From: Paractinoplanes polyasparticus
GTDB lineage: Bacteria; Actinomycetota; Actinomycetes; Mycobacteriales; Micromonosporaceae
Assembly: GCF_019710575.1 (NCBI RefSeq)
Contig: NZ_JAHWFK010000027.1
Span: 62,001 to 126,000, forward strand
Reading direction: 5' to 3'
DNA length: 64,000 bases
This document shows, in pieces, positions 15,976 through 24,605 of this stretch. A model generated the notes under the pieces. The model did no database searches. It saw nothing but the letters and a program-made list of their open reading frames with translations, and had not been told where the DNA came from. The translations under genes were made by a program, and so were the position numbers. Each line of letters begins with the position of its first letter. Within the stretch, counting starts at the first letter, position 1.

Positions 15976-17436
15976 GTGTCGGTAACTCCTTCCCCCCGCC
16001 GTGTCGCCCTTCTCACCCTCGGCTGTGCCCGTAACGAGGTCGACTCGGAAGAGCTCGCGGCCCGCCTCGACGCGGGCGGATGGCAGGTGAGCACCGACGC
16101 CGATGGGGCCGATGTGGTGGTCGTCAACACCTGCGGTTTCGTCGAGAAGGCGAAGCAGGACTCGATCGAAACCCTGCTGGCCGCGGCCGACACGGGGGCC
16201 AAGGTGGTGGCGGCCGGCTGCATGGCCGAGCGCTACGGCAAAGAGCTGGCCGACAGCCTGCCCGAGGCGTCCGCGGTGGTCAGCTTCGACGACTACACCG
16301 ACATCGCGGCCCGGCTCGACGGCGTGCTGGCCGGCGAGACCTTCGACGCGCACACCCCGCGCGACCGGCGCGAGCTGCTGCCGATCACGCCTGTGCAGCG
16401 CCAGGCGGCCAAGGTGGTCATCCCCGGGCATGCCACGGTCGACGAGCACACCCCGGCCCACCTGCGCCCGATCCTGCGCCGCCGGCTCGACAACGGCCCG
16501 GTCGCCAGCCTCAAGCTGGCCAGCGGCTGCGACCGCAAGTGCGCGTTCTGCGCCATCCCGGCCTTCCGCGGCGCCTTCGTCTCGCGCGACCCGCAGGAAC
16601 TTCTGGCCGAGGCGGAATGGCTGGCCCGGTCCGGCGTCCGTGAGCTCGTGCTGGTGAGTGAGAACAGCACCTCGTACGGGAAAGATCTGGGTGACCCCAG
16701 GGCGCTCGAGAAGCTGCTGCCCCAGCTGGCCGCCGTCGACGGCATCGTGCGGGTGCGGGCGAGCTACCTGCAGCCGGCCGAGACCCGGCCCGGCCTGGTC
16801 GAGGCGATCGCCACCACCCCGGGCGTCGCGCCCTACTTCGACCTCTCGTTCCAGCACTCGAGCGAGCCGGTGCTGCGCCGCATGCGGCGTTTCGGCTCCA
16901 CCGACCGGTTCCTCGATCTGCTCGCGTCGGCCCGCGAGCTGGCCCCCGCGGCCGGCGCTCGCAGCAACTTCATCGTCGGCTTCCCCGGCGAGACCCGGCA
17001 GGACGTCGACGAGCTGGTGCGCTTCCTGTCCGAGGCGCGGCTCGACGCGATCGGCGTCTTCGACTACAGCGACGAGGACGGCACCGAGGCGGCCGGGCTC
17101 GACAAGAAGGTCAAGGAAGACACCATCAAGCGCCGGTACGACCGGATCGTCACGCTCGCCGACGAGCTGTGCACCCAGCGCGCCGAGGAGCGTCTCGGCT
17201 CGGTCGTCGAGGTGCTGGTCGACACGGTCGAGGGCGGCGAGATCGAGGGCCGCGCCGAGCACCAGGCGCCCGAGGTCGACGGTTCCACGACGCTCGTGCC
17301 GGGCGAGGCGGGCGCCGACCTGACCGCGCTGCGCCCCGGCGACTTCGTGCGGGCCCGGGTCACCGCGACCGAGGGCGTCGACCTGGTCGCCGTGCCGGTC
17401 GAGATGATCTCAGCGGCGCCGGTGTCCCCGCGGTGA
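15976..17436 (+). CDS. rimO: Ribosomal protein S12 methylthiotransferase RimO
   Basis: This radical-SAM enzyme adds a methylthio group to an aspartate of ribosomal protein S12. The 486 residues contain an N-terminal UPF0004 domain with three cluster cysteines (TLGCARNEVDSE, VNTCGFVEKA, AAGCMAERYG), the radical-SAM motif SGCDRKCAFCAIP, and a C-terminal TRAM domain. It differs from MiaB at 58176 by the TLGCxRNxVDSE opening typical of RimO. TAACCT is six bases before the GTG, so the mRNA is probably leaderless. pgsA overlaps its stop codon. Confidence 0.96.
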   Translation: MSVTPSPRRVALLTLGCARNEVDSEELAARLDAGGWQVSTDADGADVVVVNTCGFVEKAKQDSIETLLAAADTGAKVVAAGCMAERYGKELADSLPEASAVVSFDDYTDIAARLDGVLAGETFDAHTPRDRRELLPITPVQRQAAKVVIPGHATVDEHTPAHLRPILRRRLDNGPVASLKLASGCDRKCAFCAIPAFRGAFVSRDPQELLAEAEWLARSGVRELVLVSENSTSYGKDLGDPRALEKLLPQLAAVDGIVRVRASYLQPAETRPGLVEAIATTPGVAPYFDLSFQHSSEPVLRRMRRFGSTDRFLDLLASARELAPAAGARSNFIVGFPGETRQDVDELVRFLSEARLDAIGVFDYSDEDGTEAAGLDKKVKEDTIKRRYDRIVTLADELCTQRAEERLGSVVEVLVDTVEGGEIEGRAEHQAPEVDGSTTLVPGEAGADLTALRPGDFVRARVTATEGVDLVAVPVEMISAAPVSPR

Positions 17437-18041
17437 CCGACGAGCCGGTCCCGGTGACCGCGCCCCGGACGGTGTCGCCCTACAACGCGGCGAACGTCCT
17501 GACCGTGGTGCGGATCGTGCTGGTCCCGGTGTTCCTCGGCCTCGTGGTCTCGTCGCAGCTCACCGGCACGGGTGCGCGAATCCTGACCTGCCTGGTGTTC
17601 TGCGTGGCCTCGGCGACCGACTTCATCGACGGCTGGATCGCCCGGCGCTGGTCGCTGGTCACCTCGTTCGGCAAGGTGGCCGACCCGATCGCCGACAAGG
17701 CGCTGACCGGCACGGCGCTGGTGCTGCTCTCGGTCTACGACCGGCTGCCGTGGTGGGTCACGGCGCTCATTCTCGTACGCGAGTGGGGGATCACCGCCCT
17801 GCGGTTCTGGGTGATCCGGTACGGCATCATCCCGGCCAGCCGCGGCGGCAAGCTCAAGACGGTGCTCCAGATCGCCGCCATCGCCTGGTACCTGTGGCCC
17901 GTCCCGGAGCCGTTCGACATCGTCGGCGTGGTGCTCATGGGCGCGGCGACGGTCGTGACGGTCGTGACCGGTGTGGACTATGTGATCGAGGCACTGCGTT
18001 TAAGGCGGGACGCCCGTCGCGCGGCCCGCACGGACGGGTAA
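17433..18041 (+). CDS. pgsA: CDP-diacylglycerol-glycerol-3-phosphate 3-phosphatidyltransferase
   Basis: PgsA makes phosphatidylglycerol phosphate at the membrane. The 202-residue protein has several membrane segments and the CDP-alcohol phosphatidyltransferase motif D-x2-D-G-x2-A-R-x8-G-x3-D-x3-D, seen from DFIDGWIARRW to ADPIADK. The GTG start overlaps the rimO TGA (GTGA), indicating translational coupling. The order rimO-pgsA-cinA-clgR is conserved in actinobacteria and supports the assignment to glycerophosphate rather than another alcohol. Confidence 0.93.
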   Translation: MTDEPVPVTAPRTVSPYNAANVLTVVRIVLVPVFLGLVVSSQLTGTGARILTCLVFCVASATDFIDGWIARRWSLVTSFGKVADPIADKALTGTALVLLSVYDRLPWWVTALILVREWGITALRFWVIRYGIIPASRGGKLKTVLQIAAIAWYLWPVPEPFDIVGVVLMGAATVVTVVTGVDYVIEALRLRRDARRAARTDG

Positions 18042-18051
18042 ATTCCTCCGG

Positions 18052-18543
18052 GTGGGTCCTGATATCGCCGCCGCCGCGGCCGTGCACCGCCTGATCGACC
18101 GGCACGAGACTCTTGCCACCGCCGAATCGCTGACCGGCGGCCTGGTCGCCGCGACCGTGGTCGAGATCCCAGGGGTGAGCGCGGTCTACCGTGGCGGGCT
18201 CGTCGTCTATGCCACCGAGCTCAAGCACATCCTGGCCGGAGTGCCGAAGGCCCTGCTCGACGAGCGCGGCCCGGTCGATCCCGACGTGGCCGGGGCACTG
18301 GCCGAGGGCGCCCGCGACCGCTGCGGCGCCGACTGGGGCGTGGCGACGACCGGCGTGGCCGGGCCCGAGCCGCAGGACGGCAAACCGGTCGGCCTGGTCT
18401 ATGTGGCGGTGGCCGGCGCGTCCGGCACCCAGGTGCGCGAGCTGCGCCTCGACGGAAATCGTGCGGCCATCCGCACCGAAAGTGTGACGAGGGCGCTATT
18501 CCTGCTCGCAGACTGTCTTCAGGACGCCCCAGCATCGGTGTGA
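18052..18543 (+). CDS. cinA: CinA-family nicotinamide-nucleotide amidohydrolase
   Basis: The 163-residue protein is the stand-alone C-terminal CinA domain (PncC type), which deamidates nicotinamide mononucleotide. Characteristic segments are TAESLTGGLVAATV, VYRGGLVVYATELKHILAGV and WGVATTGVAGPEPQDGKPVGLVYVAV. The GTG lies seven bases after TAAATT (18039-18044), within the end of pgsA, so it has its own leaderless promoter as well as readthrough. The ECF-type promoter for clgR starts five bases after its stop codon. Confidence 0.9.
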   Translation: MGPDIAAAAAVHRLIDRHETLATAESLTGGLVAATVVEIPGVSAVYRGGLVVYATELKHILAGVPKALLDERGPVDPDVAGALAEGARDRCGADWGVATTGVAGPEPQDGKPVGLVYVAVAGASGTQVRELRLDGNRAAIRTESVTRALFLLADCLQDAPASV

Positions 18544-18547
18544 GCTG

Positions 18548-18576
18548 GGGAATGTCCCAGTGACCACAGTCGTTAC
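18548..18576 (+). promoter_or_regulatory. ECF/SigE-like promoter of clgR-psp
   Basis: GGGAAT (18548-18553), a 17-base spacer and CGTTAC (18571-18576) match the GGAAC/T-N16-18-CGTT pattern of SigE-class ECF promoters. In Mycobacterium tuberculosis the homologous clgR-pspA operon is SigE dependent, so position and pattern agree. The leader to the clgR ATG is about 120 bases. Confidence 0.55.
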
Positions 18577-18701
18577 AGGAGAGCCCCGTTGTCGGGCTGC
18601 CCCGGAATTCGGCGGGGCGGTATGTCGGTCTGGCCGGCAGCGGGTACGGTTGCGGGAAGCCTCCGGCGCGTGCCGGCGGCCCCGCCGCAGGAGGAGGTGC
18701 C

Positions 18702-19097
18702 ATGGTCCTGCTACGCCGGGTTATCGGCGACGCACTGAGGGCGCGCCGGCAGGGGCAGCACCGCACGCTGCGCGAGGTGTCCACTGCCGCGAATGTCAGC
18801 CTGGGCTACCTGTCGGAAATCGAGCGCGGTCAGAAAGAAGCGTCCAGCGAGTTGCTGGCCGCCATCTGTGACGCTCTCGGTGCCCGCCTCTCCGAGCTCC
18901 TGGGTGAGGTCAGCAGCACGCTGTCGCTCGCCGAGGGTATGGAAGGCGTGCTCGTCCCGGTCGACGCCGAGTCGGTCAAGTCGCAGTCCAAGCCGGTCGA
19001 TGGGGACGTGTCCGTCTCGGTCCGCCGTGAGTCTCCGCTCAAGGCGACCCTGCATGCGACTCGTAAACCCCAGCGCGACGTCGTTTACGCCGCATAA
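18702..19097 (+). CDS. clgR: Clp-gene and envelope-stress regulator ClgR
   Basis: This 131-residue XRE-type regulator has a helix-turn-helix at about residues 20-60 (TLREVSTAANVSLGYLSEIERGQKEAS), the signature of ClgR. In other actinomycetes ClgR activates clpP and psp genes. The C-terminus ends in VVYAA; two terminal alanines form the ssrA-like degron through which ClpP destroys ClgR in Streptomyces and Corynebacterium, so the protein is probably conditionally unstable. A strong GGAGGAGG site lies seven bases before the ATG. It sits between cinA and pspA, the conserved order. Confidence 0.93.
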   Translation: MVLLRRVIGDALRARRQGQHRTLREVSTAANVSLGYLSEIERGQKEASSELLAAICDALGARLSELLGEVSSTLSLAEGMEGVLVPVDAESVKSQSKPVDGDVSVSVRRESPLKATLHATRKPQRDVVYAA

Positions 19098-19114
19098 AAG
19101 CGATGATTTCGCCC

Positions 19115-19158
19115 GGGCCGGGCCTGCTCTCCATGAGCAGGTCCGGCCCGTTTCTTTT
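19115..19158 (+). terminator. Rho-independent terminator after clgR
   Basis: A 15-bp stem (19115-19129 with 19135-19149, one G-U pair) with a five-base loop is followed by TTTCTTTT (19151-19158). It should separate clgR from pspA at least partly. Confidence 0.88.
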
Positions 19159-19206
19159 CCATTCTCTGTGGGGTTGCTGTGACTCATCGGGGTGGCTCCC
19201 TCGGGA

Positions 19207-19280
19207 TCGACCCCGAGCAGGAGGAGCGCGTAGCCTCGAAGCGTGGGGGTCACCCTGAGATCCCCCCGAGGTCACGTGAC
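19207..19280 (+). promoter_or_regulatory. Candidate pspA promoter and palindrome
   Basis: The 301 bases between clgR and pspA hold the terminator above, then TCGACC (19207-19212), 18 bases and TAGCCT (19231-19236), a housekeeping-like promoter. A perfect 10-bp palindrome GTCACGTGAC follows at 19271-19280 and could bind a regulator. The leader to the pspA ATG would be about 155 bases. Beyond this I see no gene in the gap. Confidence 0.4.
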
Positions 19281-19398
19281 GTCGGTGGCGTCGAGCTGAC
19301 ACGATGGCATGACACAACTGGTGACTCGCCATCGCGACAGCTCCTCGATCTGCGTCGGTGGCGGACCCGATAGAGCGACATTGAGGGGATACCGCGAG

Positions 19399-20259
19399 AT
19401 GGCGAATCCGTTCGTCAAGGGCTGGCGTTACATGATGGCGCTCTTCGGCGCGAAGATCGATGAATACGCCGATCCGAAGGTCCAGATCCAGCAGGCCATC
19501 GAGGACGCGCAGCGCCAGCATCAGGCCCTTGTGCAACAAGCCGCGGCGGTCATCGGCAACCAGCGGCAGCTCGAGATGAAGCTGTCGCGCCAGATGGAAG
19601 AGGTCGAGAAGCTGCAGGGCATGGCCCGGCAGGCTCTCGTCCTGGCCGATCGGGCGCGTGGCAGCGGTGACGAGGCCGAGGCTCAGAAGTACGAGTCGAC
19701 GGCTCAGACGCTCGCCACCCAGCTGGTCTCCGGCGAGCAGTCGATGGAAGACCTCAAGACGCTGCACGACCAGGCGCTCTCGGCAGCGGGCCAGGCCCGC
19801 AAGGCGGTCGAGAACAACGCCATGGTGCTCCAGCAGCGCATCGCCGAGCGGTCGCGTCTGCTGAGCCAGCTCGAGCAGGCCAAGATGCAGGAGACCGTGG
19901 CCAAGTCGCTCGAGTCGATGTCGTCGCTCGCCGCGCCCGGCAACACACCGTCGCTCGACGAGGTTCGCGACAAGATCGAACAGCGCTACGCGAACGCGAT
20001 GGGTCGCGCCGAGCTGGCGTCCAACTCGGTCGAGGGCCGCATGCTCGAGGTGCAGAAGTCGAGTCTCGACCTGGCCGGTTCGTCCCGGCTCGAGCAGATC
20101 CGCGCCAGCATGGCGGGCGACAAGCTCGGCGCCGCGCCCACGCAGCCCGCGGTCGAGCAGTCCTCGGCTCCGGCCTCCGACCCGGCCAGCGTGGCGCGGC
20201 TCGACGAGATCCGCGCCAGCATGAACCAGAAGCGCGGCGACACGACGGCCGCCGGCTGA
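19399..20259 (+). CDS. pspA: Phage-shock protein A / IM30-family membrane protector
   Basis: The 286-residue protein is a long coiled coil of the PspA/Vipp1 family. It starts MANPFVKGWRYMMALFGAKID, the amphipathic membrane-binding helix, followed by AIEDAQRQHQALVQQAAAVI and repeated charged heptads to about residue 220. The extra C-terminal tail repeats LDEIRASM/LEQIRASM. It oligomerises on damaged inner membrane under envelope stress. The ATG at 19399 was chosen because it begins the conserved amphipathic helix and has GAGGGGAT upstream; the longer frame adds an unrelated 30 residues. It is followed by pspM, as in mycobacteria. Confidence 0.94.
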   Translation: MANPFVKGWRYMMALFGAKIDEYADPKVQIQQAIEDAQRQHQALVQQAAAVIGNQRQLEMKLSRQMEEVEKLQGMARQALVLADRARGSGDEAEAQKYESTAQTLATQLVSGEQSMEDLKTLHDQALSAAGQARKAVENNAMVLQQRIAERSRLLSQLEQAKMQETVAKSLESMSSLAAPGNTPSLDEVRDKIEQRYANAMGRAELASNSVEGRMLEVQKSSLDLAGSSRLEQIRASMAGDKLGAAPTQPAVEQSSAPASDPASVARLDEIRASMNQKRGDTTAAG

Positions 20260-20290
20260 GGCACTTCGCACAACCAGGGGAGGGACGACG

Positions 20291-21043
20291 GTGGACGAGC
20301 GGACCAGGTACTTCCGGCGGCTCAAGCGTCTGCGCAGCGCAGCGCGACGGTGGAGCGTGCTGGGAGGCGGACTGGCCGCGGCCACCGCCGTCCTCACCCC
20401 CTATCAGGGCATCGGCTGGGCCGACGCGATCTGGGCCGGCTCGGCCGGCGCTTCGGTCGCGCTGGCCTGGTGGCGCTTCAGCGACCACCGCGAGCTGGCG
20501 GCCCTGCCCGCTCCGCCGCCACCCCCGCCCGCGCTCGCCGGCGCCAAGCTGACCGCGGCGCTCGAGCGCTTCCCGGTCGGCCGCACGATGATCAGTGAGG
20601 TGCGCCGGCAGAAGAACCGCTATGCCCTGCGCGGCTCGGCGATCACCCACGCGTGGGACAGGCTTGACGTGGCTTCGTCCACTTTGAGCGCACTGTCCGG
20701 CCGGCTCACCGGCTCCGGCGAAGGTGCCGTGCTCGAGGCCGCGGTGGCCGAGGAATGGTTGCGCGACCTCGGCCAGCGGGTGGCCAGCGTCGAACGGGCC
20801 CTGCCGCTCAGCCCGCCCGAGCAGCGCGCCGGCCTCGCCGAGTCGCACGGCCTGCTGGCCGAGCAGTTCACCGAGGGCGTCGACGCCTACGAGCGACTGG
20901 TCGCCGCGGCCGCGAGCTACGTCGCCGAGGACGGCCACCCGGTGACCGAGGGCAAGCACCCGGCCTTCGCGAGCCTGGTCGACGCCACCGACAAGCTCCG
21001 CGGCATCGCCGAGGGCCTCTCCGAACTCAAACGTCCCGCCTAA
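20291..21043 (+). CDS. pspM: PspM-like membrane partner of PspA
   Basis: The 250-residue protein begins with a basic segment, then two short membrane helices (about residues 22-60), a proline run, and a helical cytoplasmic domain (LSALSGRLTGSGEGAVLEAAVAEEW, EGVDAYERLVAAAASYVAEDG). Position directly after pspA and this layout match PspM of the actinobacterial Psp system, which anchors PspA to the membrane. GGGGAGGGACG lies upstream of the GTG. The 3' end overlaps convergent nei2 by four bases. No PspN homologue follows. Confidence 0.8.
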   Translation: MDERTRYFRRLKRLRSAARRWSVLGGGLAAATAVLTPYQGIGWADAIWAGSAGASVALAWWRFSDHRELAALPAPPPPPPALAGAKLTAALERFPVGRTMISEVRRQKNRYALRGSAITHAWDRLDVASSTLSALSGRLTGSGEGAVLEAAVAEEWLRDLGQRVASVERALPLSPPEQRAGLAESHGLLAEQFTEGVDAYERLVAAAASYVAEDGHPVTEGKHPAFASLVDATDKLRGIAEGLSELKRPA

Positions 21044-21837
21044 ACCGCCGCCGGGCGGGGCTGGCAGCGCGGGCACCAATAGGTGATCCGCTCGCCCTTC
21101 TCGTCCTTCTGGATCGCGGCGCCGCATCGTCGGCAGGGCTGCGCGCGACGACCGTACACATAGCTCGTCTGCCCGCGTCGCAGCGAGCCGGTCGTCGTCT
21201 GGGTCCAGCGTCCACGATTCGACGCCACCAGTTTCTGGGCCAGTCGCACGGTGCCCGGCAGGTCGGCGACCAGCGACACCGGCGTCCACGGCCACAGCCC
21301 CCGCAGGAAGAGCGTCTCGGCCTTGTAGAGGTTGCCCACACCGGCCAGGTTGCGCTGGTCGAGCAGGGCCTCGGCGATGGTCCGCTCCGGCTGCTCGGCG
21401 ATGCGCCGCGTGGCCTCGTCGACGTCCCAGTCGGCGCCCAGCAGGTCGGGGCCGAGATGGCCGAGGTGCTGATCCTCCTCGGCGGTCGGATAGAGCGCGA
21501 CCTCGTGCAGGTGGTAGCCGACGGCGACCGAACGACGGGTTCGCAGCACGACCCGGATCAGGTGGGCCGGGCGGGCGGTCCAGCGTTCCCCCGGGGCGTA
21601 CGCCCGCCACGCGCCCTCCATGCGCAGGTGCGAGTGCAGGGTGTGCGGCTTCTCGCCGTCCCGGGTCAGCCGCAGCAGCAGGTGCTTGCCGCGGCTGGCC
21701 GATTCGGCGACGGTCCAGCCGCTGAGGTCGGACGTGGCCAGCTGCGGCACGCGAAAGTCGGAGCCGGTCAGCACGTCGCCCTGGAGAGCCTTCTCCAGCA
21801 CGCGCGCGGTGTTCCAGACGGTGTCGCCCTCGGGCAT
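21040..21837 (-). CDS. nei2: Endonuclease VIII-type DNA glycosylase (Nei2/Fpg family)
   Basis: This 265-residue bifunctional glycosylase/AP lyase removes oxidised bases. The start is MPEGDTV, giving the N-terminal catalytic proline and Glu after processing. Then come GKHLLLRL, HSHLRMEG, the helix-two-turn-helix LDQRNLAGVGNLYKAETLF and a C-terminal zinc finger with CRRCGAAI and WCPRCQ. MPEG-D-T rather than MPELPEVE indicates the Nei2 branch. It lies three bases after the end of the SARP gene on the same strand, so readthrough is likely. Confidence 0.95.
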   Translation of the reverse strand: MPEGDTVWNTARVLEKALQGDVLTGSDFRVPQLATSDLSGWTVAESASRGKHLLLRLTRDGEKPHTLHSHLRMEGAWRAYAPGERWTARPAHLIRVVLRTRRSVAVGYHLHEVALYPTAEEDQHLGHLGPDLLGADWDVDEATRRIAEQPERTIAEALLDQRNLAGVGNLYKAETLFLRGLWPWTPVSLVADLPGTVRLAQKLVASNRGRWTQTTTGSLRRGQTSYVYGRRAQPCRRCGAAIQKDEKGERITYWCPRCQPRPAAV

Positions 21838-21840
21838 GCC

Positions 21841-24588
21841 TCAATCCTGCCCCGGCGCGGGGCCGAGAAACGACATCATGGTCGCTTCGTCCATGCTGTC
21901 GGCCGCTGCGAGGTCGGCCGCGGTCAGCAGCGTGGCCAACGCCGCGGTGCGGACCGGGTCGGCGGCATCGGGGTCGATTCCCCGCCTGGCGGCGAAGCGC
22001 CTGACGGCCATCAGCAGGCCGGCGGCGTCGCGCTTGTTTCCCGTACGGGCGAGAGCGTAGGACGCGGTATGCAGCCCACCCAGCACGTTGCCGACATCGT
22101 CCTCCTCCGCGAATCCGGTCAGCGCCCGCCGTAGCACCACGAGTGCTCGCTCCGGACTCGCTTCCACCAGCCCGTTTCTCGACGGCTCGGGGCCTGCGGG
22201 CGCCGGTGTCGTGGTCTCGCTCGGCGTGGGCTCGCGGCCGTCGAGCAGGGCACGGCCTAGCAGCAGATCGCTCATCGCGGCCGTCCAGGTCTGGCGCAGC
22301 GCGACCGCCTCCGCCCCGGCCTCGGCGAGCACCCGCCGGCCCTCGGCCAGCCGGCCCGCGCCGGCCAGAGCGGCGCCCAGCGACGCCGTGGCGGCCGGCA
22401 CGATCCACTCCTCGCCGATGCGCCGCGCCAGTGCCAACGAGCGCCGGGCCGGCTCGACACCGCGATCGAATTCACCGCGGAACGTCCAGTACAACGATTC
22501 GTAGTAGGAGCCCTGCGCGGCCAGGATCTTGCCCTCGTGGTCCGAGTGCTCGCCCAGGATCTCGAGCCCGGCGTAGAGGTCGGTCGTCGCGCCGAGGTCG
22601 CCGGCCATGTAGCGCAGCAACGCGGCGCTGAGGTGGGCGCGGGCGCGGTCGGTCGGCGGCGCGTCCGAGGCGGCGGCCAGCCCGGCCCTCAGCAGTGGCA
22701 GGCCCTCGGTGACCAGCCCGCCCCGGAACCAGAACCACTGCAGCAGTCCGGCTGTGCGCAGCGCCGTCGCCGGCCGCGTCCCGAGGTCGTGCCGGATCCC
22801 GGCGCGCAGGTTGAGGAGTTCCCGGTTGAGCGTACGGATGGAGTGGGCCGAATGTTCGCCGCGGAGCAGGGGTGCGTGGTGCTCGACCAGCCCGCGGACC
22901 CACGCCGCGTGCCGCTCCTGGCTGCCCGCCGGGTCGGGGTCGTGCTGGCGGCAGTACGCCCGCACGATCTCGAGCAGGCGGTAGCGGGCCGGCGACACGG
23001 TCGTGTCGGCCACCACCACCGAGCGGGCCACCAGCGCCGAAAGCCCGTCCAGGTCGTCGTCGACGGCCAAGAGCGGAAATCCACCCTCGTACGGCCACAG
23101 GCCCAGCAGCAACGCCCGGTCGGACTCGCCGAGCAGGTCGACGCTCCAGGCGACCGTGGCCTCCAGCGTCTCGTGCGGGGCGAGGGCGCCGCGCGGCACC
23201 GGTCCGAGCTGCGGGAACCGGTCGCGCAGCATCCCGAGCAGCTCACCCAGCCCGAGTACGCGGGCCCGGGCCGCCGCCAGTTCCAGCGCGAGTGGGATGC
23301 CGTCGAGGGCAGCCGCGAGACCGGCCAGCGTCTCGGACTCGGCCGCACTGGGCCGCCAGCCCGGCCGGACCGTGGCTATCCGGTCGGTGAGCAGGGCGAC
23401 CGCGTCGGCGGCGGGCAGCGGCGGCACCGGAAGCAGCCGCTCGCCGTCCACCCCCAACGGTTCCCGGCTGGTGGCCAGCACACGCAGCGCGGGGCAGCGG
23501 GTGAGCAGTTCGAAGGCCAGGTCGGCCGCGGCCATCACGACGTGTTCACAGTTGTCGAGCAGCAGCAGGCCGCTGCCGTCGCCGAGAGCCGCCGCGAGGA
23601 CCTCGACGCTCGATCCCCGTACGCCCATCGCCGCGGCCACGGCCGCCGGCACCAGCGTGGGGTCGGTGACGTCGGCGAGCCGCACGAACCACGGGTTCCG
23701 ACCGGCCGCGTACTCGACCGCCAACCGGGTCTTGCCGGCGCCGCCCGGCCCGACCAGGGTGAGCAGCCGGCTCGCGCCCGACATCTCGGTCAGCTCGGTC
23801 AGCTCGGCGGCGCGGCCGAAGAAGTGCGAGAGCGGGCGTACGGCCGGCGCCGGGCGCGACGGCAGCAGCAGTCCCGGGTCCTGAGCCAGCACCCGGCGTT
23901 CCAGATCCTGCAGCGCCGGGCCGGGGTCGATGCCGAGGTCGTCGGCCAGCCGGTCGCGGACGCGGCGCAGCGCGGCCAGCGCCTCGGCCTGCCGCCCGCT
24001 GCGGTAGAGGGCCACGATGAGCAGTTCCCAGCGGCGTTCCCGGTAGGGCTCGGCCCGGGTCGCCGCCTCCAGCTCGCCCGCCGCGCCCGGGGCGTCGCCG
24101 CCGGCCAGCCGGGCCGCGAGGCGTTCCTCCACGGCGACGGCCCGCAGCTCGTCGAGGCGGGTGCGGGCGGGGGTGCCGGGCAGGTCCGCGTACGCCTCCC
24201 CGCGCCACCGCCCCAGGGCGGCGTCGAACAGCCGCAACGCGTCGCCGGGCTGTTCCCCGTGGAGCAGCTGCCGCCCGCGGTGCACGTCGGCCGCGAACCG
24301 GGCGGCGTCGGTGTCGTCGACCGTGAGCCGGTAGCCGTCGCCGGCCCGGGCCAGGGCGGCCCGGCCCAGAGCGCGGCGCAGGCGGGAGACGTACGCCTGA
24401 AGGGAATTGCCCGGCCGCCCGGGCGCCTCGTCACCCCAGATCGCCTCGGCCAGAGCGTCCTCGGTGACCGGCCGGCCCTCGGCGGCGAGCAACGTGGCGA
24501 CGAGCCGCCGCGGCAACGGTCCGCCGAGATCGGCCACGACGCCGTCCACCTCGATCTCGGTGGGCCCGAGCACCTTGCCGATCAGCAC
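21841..24588 (-). CDS. SARP/AfsR-type regulator with BTAD, NB-ARC ATPase and TPR-like domains
   Basis: This 915-residue regulator has a winged-helix OmpR-type DNA-binding domain (residues 1-90, SLQAYVSRLRRALG), a bacterial transcription activator domain (about 95-240, GRQAEALAALRRVRDRLADDLGIDPGPAL), then an NB-ARC ATPase with Walker A GPGGAGKTRLAVE and LLLLDNCEHV, and helical repeats to the end. Such proteins activate secondary-metabolite or physiological genes. I place the start at GTG 24588 because TATGCT (24601-24596) is seven bases upstream; the ATG at 24600 lies inside that hexamer. Three TGCARGC heptamers stand just upstream. Confidence 0.9.
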   Translation of the reverse strand: MLIGKVLGPTEIEVDGVVADLGGPLPRRLVATLLAAEGRPVTEDALAEAIWGDEAPGRPGNSLQAYVSRLRRALGRAALARAGDGYRLTVDDTDAARFAADVHRGRQLLHGEQPGDALRLFDAALGRWRGEAYADLPGTPARTRLDELRAVAVEERLAARLAGGDAPGAAGELEAATRAEPYRERRWELLIVALYRSGRQAEALAALRRVRDRLADDLGIDPGPALQDLERRVLAQDPGLLLPSRPAPAVRPLSHFFGRAAELTELTEMSGASRLLTLVGPGGAGKTRLAVEYAAGRNPWFVRLADVTDPTLVPAAVAAAMGVRGSSVEVLAAALGDGSGLLLLDNCEHVVMAAADLAFELLTRCPALRVLATSREPLGVDGERLLPVPPLPAADAVALLTDRIATVRPGWRPSAAESETLAGLAAALDGIPLALELAAARARVLGLGELLGMLRDRFPQLGPVPRGALAPHETLEATVAWSVDLLGESDRALLLGLWPYEGGFPLLAVDDDLDGLSALVARSVVVADTTVSPARYRLLEIVRAYCRQHDPDPAGSQERHAAWVRGLVEHHAPLLRGEHSAHSIRTLNRELLNLRAGIRHDLGTRPATALRTAGLLQWFWFRGGLVTEGLPLLRAGLAAASDAPPTDRARAHLSAALLRYMAGDLGATTDLYAGLEILGEHSDHEGKILAAQGSYYESLYWTFRGEFDRGVEPARRSLALARRIGEEWIVPAATASLGAALAGAGRLAEGRRVLAEAGAEAVALRQTWTAAMSDLLLGRALLDGREPTPSETTTPAPAGPEPSRNGLVEASPERALVVLRRALTGFAEEDDVGNVLGGLHTASYALARTGNKRDAAGLLMAVRRFAARRGIDPDAADPVRTAALATLLTAADLAAADSMDEATMMSFLGPAPGQD

Positions 24589-24605
24589 GGCACTCAGCAT
24601 AGAAG

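Noticed and set aside
15895..17262. Extension of the glycosyltransferase frame back to 17262
   Set aside because: The added part is antisense to rimO and has no membrane or family features; the protein homology begins at 15894.
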